Positions 59,522-64,000 of a DNA stretch of 64,000 nucleotides are shown piece by piece. The position numbers were made by a program, and so were the translations under genes. The notes beneath the pieces are model-generated. The model had not been told where the DNA came from. It searched no databases and saw nothing but the letters and a program-made list of their open reading frames with translations. Source of the DNA: Streptomyces sp. CG4 (GTDB lineage Bacteria > Actinomycetota > Actinomycetes > Streptomycetales > Streptomycetaceae); the NCBI RefSeq assembly GCF_041080655.1, contig NZ_CP163525.1, positions 2,604,001 through 2,668,000 on the forward strand. Direction: 5' to 3'. The stretch's first letter is position 1. Each line of letters starts with the position of its first letter.

Positions 59522-60049
59522 TTGACCGGGTTCAGCAAGGGAATCCGCAAGGCCGAGGTCGGACTCAAGTGGGACCCCAGTCCGGTGGGTCAGCCGCCCA
59601 CCGATCTCGACATCATCGCCGCGACGTTCGTCTCGGGCGACGCATACGGCGCGCCGGCCTATCTGGTGCACTTCGACAGCCGCTCACCGGACGGCACGAT
59701 CTTCCTCAACCGGGACAGCACGGACGGCAGGGGCTTCGGCTGGGACGAGGTCATGACGCTGGAGCTGGACCGGCTCGACGGCCGGTACGCACGCGTGGTG
59801 GTCGGTGTCGTCATCCAACAGCGGCCCGGACACAAGACGTTCGGCCACGTGCTGAATCCGGCCATGCGCGTCCGGGAGGGCTACACCGTGCTCGCCGAGG
59901 ACGACTTCGGCTCGGTGCCCGGCGCGACGGCGGCCACGATCGCCGAGTTCGTGCGTGACGGCTCCGGGGAGTGGATCTTCCGCCCCGGCGTGCACGGCTT
60001 CGAGGAGGACCCGGCGGCCTTCACCCGGGTCATGGGCAGGGCCCAGTAG
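59522..60049 (+). CDS. TerD family protein
   Basis: 175 aa from TTG 59522 (MTGFSKGIRKAEVGLKWDPS), with a GGGGAAG ribosome site. The frame extends upstream to ATG 59453, but that part is not family-like. TerD signature regions are LKWDPSPVGQPPTDLDI, RDSTDGRGFGWDEVMTLEL and the acidic calcium-binding loop. TerD proteins are calcium-binding and linked to stress and tellurite resistance and, in streptomycetes, to development. This is a variant with longer loops. Confidence 0.85.
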   Translation: MTGFSKGIRKAEVGLKWDPSPVGQPPTDLDIIAATFVSGDAYGAPAYLVHFDSRSPDGTIFLNRDSTDGRGFGWDEVMTLELDRLDGRYARVVVGVVIQQRPGHKTFGHVLNPAMRVREGYTVLAEDDFGSVPGATAATIAEFVRDGSGEWIFRPGVHGFEEDPAAFTRVMGRAQ

Positions 60050-60061
60050 AGGTGGGCAGAA

Positions 60062-60096
60062 GTAAGGGGCGCCGACCCTGGAGTGACGCCCCTTAC
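60062..60096. terminator. Hairpin terminator after terD
   Basis: Arms GTAAGGGGCG (60062-60071) and CGCCCCTTAC (60087-60096), a perfect 10-bp stem between the convergent terD and DUF6463 genes. Confidence 0.85.
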
Positions 60097-60134
60097 CGCA
60101 CTGCGGCAACCGCGTACGTGCACGGCCAGAGCAC

Positions 60135-60632
60135 CTATTCGGAGGGTGCGGTATTCCCCGGGGCCGCACCCGACGCGACTGTCTCTGCCCCTCGCTGAGC
60201 GGCCGACCGGTCGAAGCCTGTCGTGAAACGGTCACGCCGTGACATCACAACGGCCAGTGCACCGATGACGATCAGCGACCAGCCGCCCGAGACCGGTTCC
60301 AGCACCGACACCGGGATTCCGGCTGCCAGCAGGATCCATCCGGTCTCCGCGGGCATCGTGCCCGTGACGATCACGGACCTCCTGGCAAGGAGCCCGAGGC
60401 CGAAGAAGGCAATCCCGCTGATCATGAACCACAGGGCCGTCATGCGGGCATCGTCGTCGTTGCGGACCGTGTTCCACAGCCCGTCCGAGACGATCCCGCT
60501 CCAGTGCCCGTACGCGGAGACGAGGCCCACCATCATGTGCGCCACAGCGACAGCGAGCATCAGACGGGGCACCAGCAGACGGAGACCTCTGGCGTTGGAC
60601 TTACCGGATTCCGGGCGTGCGTAGGCATTCAT
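60135..60632 (-). CDS. Integral membrane protein (DUF6463-like)
   Basis: 165 aa with four predicted transmembrane helices (near residues 20-42, 65-83, 88-108 and 112-130), resembling DUF6463 proteins. It lies 49 bp downstream of a TetR gene on the same strand, behind a perfect palindromic operator. It is therefore probably the regulated partner of that repressor. No transport or enzyme motif is seen. Confidence 0.78.
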   Translation of the reverse strand: MNAYARPESGKSNARGLRLLVPRLMLAVAVAHMMVGLVSAYGHWSGIVSDGLWNTVRNDDDARMTALWFMISGIAFFGLGLLARRSVIVTGTMPAETGWILLAAGIPVSVLEPVSGGWSLIVIGALAVVMSRRDRFTTGFDRSAAQRGAETVASGAAPGNTAPSE

Positions 60633-60681
60633 GACGCTGTGTTCCTTCCGGATGAGGGGCCGCCCTCGGTCGCCTGAGGAG

Positions 60682-61224
60682 TCAGGAGGCCGGCCGGTCC
60701 AGGAGCGGCATCAGCAGCTCGTACATGCCGCGCAGTTCTGATTTCGGGAGCGGGGGCATGAGGTGCTCCGCCCCGATCAACATCAGATAGAGCATCTTGG
60801 CCATCTGGTCCGGTCTGCCATGACCGGCCTGTTCGCACAGCTGCCGCAGATATCCGATGCGGGTCGCGTCGACACGTTCCTGCACCCGCGCCGCCTCCGG
60901 ATCCTGTTTCGCCCAGGCCCGCAGGGCGACCTCCAGCGAGGGACTGGCGTCCTTGGTCACTTCCGCGATGAGCCGGTCCAGCCGCTCCCGGGCCGGCAGC
61001 GTGCCGGGTGCCTCCACCCTGTCGATGATCGCCGTGGTGCACTTGGCCTCGAAGTGGTCGAGCAATCGGGTCCGGTACTTCGGCATCGATCCGAAGTGGT
61101 GGTAGAAGGCGCCCTTCGACATGCCCATGCGCGCGCACAGTCGCTCCAGCGTCACCGCCGGGGCACCTTGCTCCGCCAGCAGCGTCAGGCCCTCGTCCAG
61201 CCACGCCGATCTCTCCGCGCTCAC
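60682..61224 (-). CDS. TetR/AcrR family repressor
   Basis: 180 aa from GTG 61224, with GGAGGGGGG upstream. The N-terminal helix-turn-helix (about residues 8-52) reads LTLLAEQGAPAVTLERLCAR then MGMSKGAFYHHFGSM. The ligand-binding C-terminal domain ends ELRGMYELLMPLL. A perfect palindrome lies 17 bp upstream of the start (61241-61263) and is the likely autoregulatory operator. It probably controls itself and the downstream membrane protein. Confidence 0.92.
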   Translation of the reverse strand: MSAERSAWLDEGLTLLAEQGAPAVTLERLCARMGMSKGAFYHHFGSMPKYRTRLLDHFEAKCTTAIIDRVEAPGTLPARERLDRLIAEVTKDASPSLEVALRAWAKQDPEAARVQERVDATRIGYLRQLCEQAGHGRPDQMAKMLYLMLIGAEHLMPPLPKSELRGMYELLMPLLDRPAS

Positions 61225-61240
61225 TCCGCCCCCCTCCTCT

Positions 61241-61263
61241 CCATACCAAAAGGTTTGGTATGG
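61241..61263. promoter_or_regulatory. TetR operator palindrome
   Basis: CCATACCAAA-AGG-TTTGGTATGG: perfect 10-bp arms with a 3-bp centre, right in front of the TetR gene. Its size and symmetry fit a TetR-dimer site. Confidence 0.8.
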
Positions 61264-61329
61264 AGCAGGCTAACAGAAGTCGCCCTCATTTCAGCTGTGT
61301 TGACGGGAAGGCCACGGTGGGCAAACGAC

Positions 61330-61368
61330 AGCGAGGGGGATCCGGAAGGTATCCGGATCCCCCTCGCT
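61330..61368 (-). terminator. nrdJ terminator
   Basis: A perfect 17-bp stem (left arm AGCGAGGGGGATCCGGA, 61330-61346; right arm 61352-61368) around a 5-nt loop, 64 bp downstream of the nrdJ stop. Confidence 0.9.
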
Positions 61369-61432
61369 ACCAGGCACTACGGGGTTTCGGCCGGCCGGCC
61401 GAACGCTGCATCAGATGCAGCTTGGCCCACCG

Positions 61433-64000
61433 TCAGCTGCAGCCGCTGGTCGAGCCGCAGCCCTCGCAGATGTAGCAGGAACCGGCCCGCTGCATCTTCG
61501 TACCGCAGGAGAAGCACAGCGGGGCGTCGGCCTGGATGCCCAGCTGCATCTCCACCAGCTCGGCGCTGGTGTGGGCCTGCTTCGGGGCGGGCACGGCCAC
61601 CTCGGACTTCGGCGCGGCGACCGCCTTGAGCTCCTGGGCGCGCGGCGCCGACTGGGCCAGGCCCTCGACGTCGACCTCGTCGTCGGCCGGCTCGTAGGAA
61701 CCGGTCTCCAGGTGCCGCTGGCGCTCCTGGGCGGAGTGGATGCCGAGCGCGGAGCGGGTCTCGAAGGGCAGGAAGTCCAGCGCCAGGCGGCGGAAGATGT
61801 AGTCGACGATCGACTGGGCCATCCGCACGTCCGGGTCGTCCGTCATACCGGCCGGCTCGAAGCGCATGTTGGTGAACTTCGAGACGTACGTCTCCAGCGG
61901 CACGCCGTACTGGAGGCCGACGGAGACCGCGATGGAGAAGGCGTCCATCATGCCCGCGAGGGTCGAGCCCTGCTTGGACATCTTCAGGAAGACCTCGCCG
62001 AGACCGTCGTCCGGGTAGGAGTTGGCCGTCATGTAGCCCTCGGCGCCGCCGACGGTGAAGGACGTGGTGATCCCCGGGCGGCCCTTGGGGAGCCGCTTGC
62101 GGACCGGGCGGTACTCGACCACCTTCTCGACCGCGGCACGGATCGTGTCCTCGGCCTTCACGGCGATCTCGGCCTTCTCGTCCTCCTTCTTCTTGGCGGA
62201 GAGCGGCTGGCCGACCTTGCAGTTGTCGCGGTAGATCGCGAGCGCCTTGACGCCCAGCTTCCAGGCCTCGAAGTAGATCTCCTCGACCTCCTCGACGGTC
62301 GCCGTCTCCGGCATGTTGACCGTCTTGGAGATGGCGCCGGAGATCCACGGCTGGATCGCGGCCATCATGCGGACGTGGCCCATCGGGGAGATGGCGCGCT
62401 CGCCCATGGCGCAGTCGAACACCTCGTAGTGCCCGTGCTTCAGGCCGGGGGCGTCGATCACATTGCCGTGCTCGGCGATGTGGGCGACGATCGCCTCGAT
62501 CTGCTCCTCCTGGTAGCCCAGGCGACGCAGGGCCTGCGGGACGGTGCCGTTGACGATCTGCATCGAGCCGCCGCCGACCAGCTTCTTGAACTTCACGAGC
62601 GCCAGGTCGGGCTCGACACCGGTGGTGTCGCAGGACATCGCGAGACCGATGGTGCCGGTCGGGGCGAGGACGGACGCCTGGGAGTTACGGAAACCGTTCT
62701 TCTCACCAAGACACACCACGTCCTGCCACGCCTCCGTGGCGGCGGCCCACACGGGGGTGTCCAGGTCGTCCATGCGGACGGCCTTGCCGTTGGCGTCGGC
62801 GTGCTGCTTCATGACGCGGTTGTGGGCGTCGGCGTTGCGGGCGTAGCCGTCGTACGTGCCGACGACCGAGGCCAGCTCGGCGGAGCGGCGGTAGGCCGTA
62901 CCCGTCATCAGGGAGGTGATGGCGCCGGCGAGAGCGCGGCCGCCGTCGGAGTCGTAGGCGTGGCCGGTGGCCATCAGCAGGGCGCCGAGGTTGGCGTAGC
63001 CGATGCCGAGCTGGCGGAACGCGCGCGTGTTCTCGCCGATCTTCTGGGTCGGGAAGTCCGCGAAGCAGATCGAGATGTCCATCGCGGTGATGACCAGCTC
63101 GACGACCTTCTGGAAGCGCTCGGTCTCGAAGGACTGGTTGCCCTTGCCGTCGTCCTTGAGGAACTTCATCAGGTTCAGCGAGGCCAGGTTGCAGGACGTG
63201 TTGTCCAGGTGCATGTACTCGCTGCACGGGTTCGACGCGGTGATCCGGCCGGACTCGGGGCAGGTGTGCCAGGTGTTGATGGTGTCGTCGTACTGGATGC
63301 CCGGGTCGGCGCAGGCCCAGGCGGCCTCGGCAATCTTGCGGAAGAGCGCCTTGGCGTCGACCTCTTCGAGGACCTCACCGGTCATCCGGGCACGCAGGCC
63401 GAAGTTGCCGCCGTCCTCGACCGCCTTCATGAACTCGTCGTTCACCCGGACCGAGTTGTTGGCGTTCTGGTACTGGACGGAGGTGATGTCGTCGCCGCCC
63501 AGGTCCATGTCGAAGCCCGCGTCGCGCAGGACGCGGATCTTCTCCTCCTCCTTGACCTTGGTCTCGATGAAGTCCTCGATGTCGGGGTGGTCGACGTCGA
63601 GCACGACCATCTTGGCGGCGCGGCGGGTGGCACCGCCGGACTTGATGGTGCCGGCGGAGGCGTCGGCGCCGCGCATGAAGGAGACCGGACCGGAGGCGTT
63701 GCCGCCGGAGGAGAGCAGCTCCTTGGAGGAGCGGATGCGGGAGAGGTTCAGGCCGGCACCGGAGCCGCCCTTGAAGATCATGCCCTCTTCCTTGTACCAG
63801 TCGAGGATCGACTCCATGGAGTCGTCGACGGACAGGATGAAGCAGGCGGAGACCTGCTGGGGCTGCGCGGTGCCCACGTTGAACCACACGGGGCTGTTGA
63901 AGCTGAAGATCTGGTGCAGGAGGGCGTACGCCAGCTCGTGCTCGAAGATCTCGGCGTCGGCGGGCGAGGCGAAGTACTTGTGGTCCTCACCGGCCTTCCG
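61433..64000 (-). CDS. nrdJ: Vitamin B12-dependent ribonucleotide reductase, class II (partial)
   Basis: About 855 C-terminal residues, with the N-terminus beyond the right edge of the window. The enzyme reduces ribonucleotides to deoxyribonucleotides using adenosylcobalamin. Visible are FSFNSPVWFNVG and QQVSACFILSVDDSMESI near the start of the visible part, the active-site region NPCSEYMHLDNTSCNLASLN, and a C-terminal zinc-ribbon tail (CFSCGTKMQRAGSC then YICEGCGSTSGC) that probably carries the redox cysteines. In streptomycetes nrdJ is normally preceded by nrdR, which would lie outside the window. Confidence 0.96.
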   Translation of the reverse strand, partial: RKAGEDHKYFASPADAEIFEHELAYALLHQIFSFNSPVWFNVGTAQPQQVSACFILSVDDSMESILDWYKEEGMIFKGGSGAGLNLSRIRSSKELLSSGGNASGPVSFMRGADASAGTIKSGGATRRAAKMVVLDVDHPDIEDFIETKVKEEEKIRVLRDAGFDMDLGGDDITSVQYQNANNSVRVNDEFMKAVEDGGNFGLRARMTGEVLEEVDAKALFRKIAEAAWACADPGIQYDDTINTWHTCPESGRITASNPCSEYMHLDNTSCNLASLNLMKFLKDDGKGNQSFETERFQKVVELVITAMDISICFADFPTQKIGENTRAFRQLGIGYANLGALLMATGHAYDSDGGRALAGAITSLMTGTAYRRSAELASVVGTYDGYARNADAHNRVMKQHADANGKAVRMDDLDTPVWAAATEAWQDVVCLGEKNGFRNSQASVLAPTGTIGLAMSCDTTGVEPDLALVKFKKLVGGGSMQIVNGTVPQALRRLGYQEEQIEAIVAHIAEHGNVIDAPGLKHGHYEVFDCAMGERAISPMGHVRMMAAIQPWISGAISKTVNMPETATVEEVEEIYFEAWKLGVKALAIYRDNCKVGQPLSAKKKEDEKAEIAVKAEDTIRAAVEKVVEYRPVRKRLPKGRPGITTSFTVGGAEGYMTANSYPDDGLGEVFLKMSKQGSTLAGMMDAFSIAVSVGLQYGVPLETYVSKFTNMRFEPAGMTDDPDVRMAQSIVDYIFRRLALDFLPFETRSALGIHSAQERQRHLETGSYEPADDEVDVEGLAQSAPRAQELKAVAAPKSEVAVPAPKQAHTSAELVEMQLGIQADAPLCFSCGTKMQRAGSCYICEGCGSTSGCS

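Noticed and set aside
1..64000. tRNA, rRNA, transposase, integrase or prophage genes
   Set aside because: None recognised anywhere in the window, including at the accessory-cluster edges.

Overview
The window is high-GC actinobacterial chromosome, almost certainly Streptomyces. It carries the principal sigma factor HrdB with its Lys/Ala-rich N-terminal region, the sporulation regulator WhiH, a type II topoisomerase B subunit, a DUF7455 protein, a B12-dependent ribonucleotide reductase and RNase HII. GTG and TTG starts are frequent. The order of these conserved genes agrees with what I recall of the S. coelicolor chromosome around hrdB (roughly SCO5805-SCO5829). That is recall, not a search.

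Layout. 1-5.9 kb: a truncated NitT/TauT-type ABC ATPase, a CitB-like response regulator, a DUF485/sodium-solute symporter pair, and a NarL/DesK-type two-component system with a small membrane protein. 6.3-21.4 kb: conserved core with ParE/GyrB, a DUF7455 protein, a secreted trypsin-like protease, hrdB, whiH, an unusual single-chain ABC transporter with a long repetitive linker, a NrtR-like Nudix regulator, a glycogen-debranching-like protein and a DUF4192 protein. 21.6-50.5 kb: a contiguous accessory biosynthetic gene cluster. 50.7-64 kb: core again, with a RecQ-phosphoribosyltransferase fusion, rnhB, an ADP-ribosylglycohydrolase, a histidine phosphatase, TerD, a TetR/DUF6463 unit and nrdJ (cut by the window end), plus a truncated TetR remnant and a small secreted peptide.

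The accessory cluster is the main discovery candidate. Two divergent operons leave a 296-bp shared promoter region (36290-36585). The leftward operon, most genes overlapping by 4 bp, encodes IspH, a polyprenyl diphosphate synthase, two Gfo/Idh/MocA oxidoreductases, a TIM-barrel sugar isomerase, an M20 peptidase/deacylase, an Ldh2-family dehydrogenase, an unrecognised conserved protein, Dxs, IspG, an alpha/beta hydrolase, an FAD epoxidase/monooxygenase and a methyltransferase. The rightward operon encodes two DegT aminotransferases, a methyltransferase, a UbiA prenyltransferase, a WbpA-like nucleotide-sugar dehydrogenase and a BenE-type permease, followed by a large LuxR-type regulator. A convergent block adds an MFS exporter, a SnoaL-like protein, an acyl-CoA/AMP ligase and an ECF41 sigma factor. 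Together these suggest a prenylated, aminated and methylated product built from its own boosted MEP-pathway isoprenoid supply and a highly modified amino sugar or cyclitol, perhaps with an aromatic acid. I see no canonical soluble terpene synthase, polyketide synthase, NRPS or glycosyltransferase, and I do not recognise the product.

A second theme is in-frame short tandem repeats added to the ends of otherwise ordinary enzymes in this cluster: 8-aa units at the Dxs C-terminus and at the prenyl synthase N-terminus, 14-aa units at the isomerase N-terminus, and 7-aa units at the C-terminus of the unrecognised protein. A 12-aa repeat lies inside the core single-chain ABC transporter. Clear regulatory DNA includes several perfect hairpin terminators, a TetR operator (61241-61263), a palindrome in the whiH promoter region, and a pair of consensus DnaA boxes at the left edge of the cluster (21423-21479).
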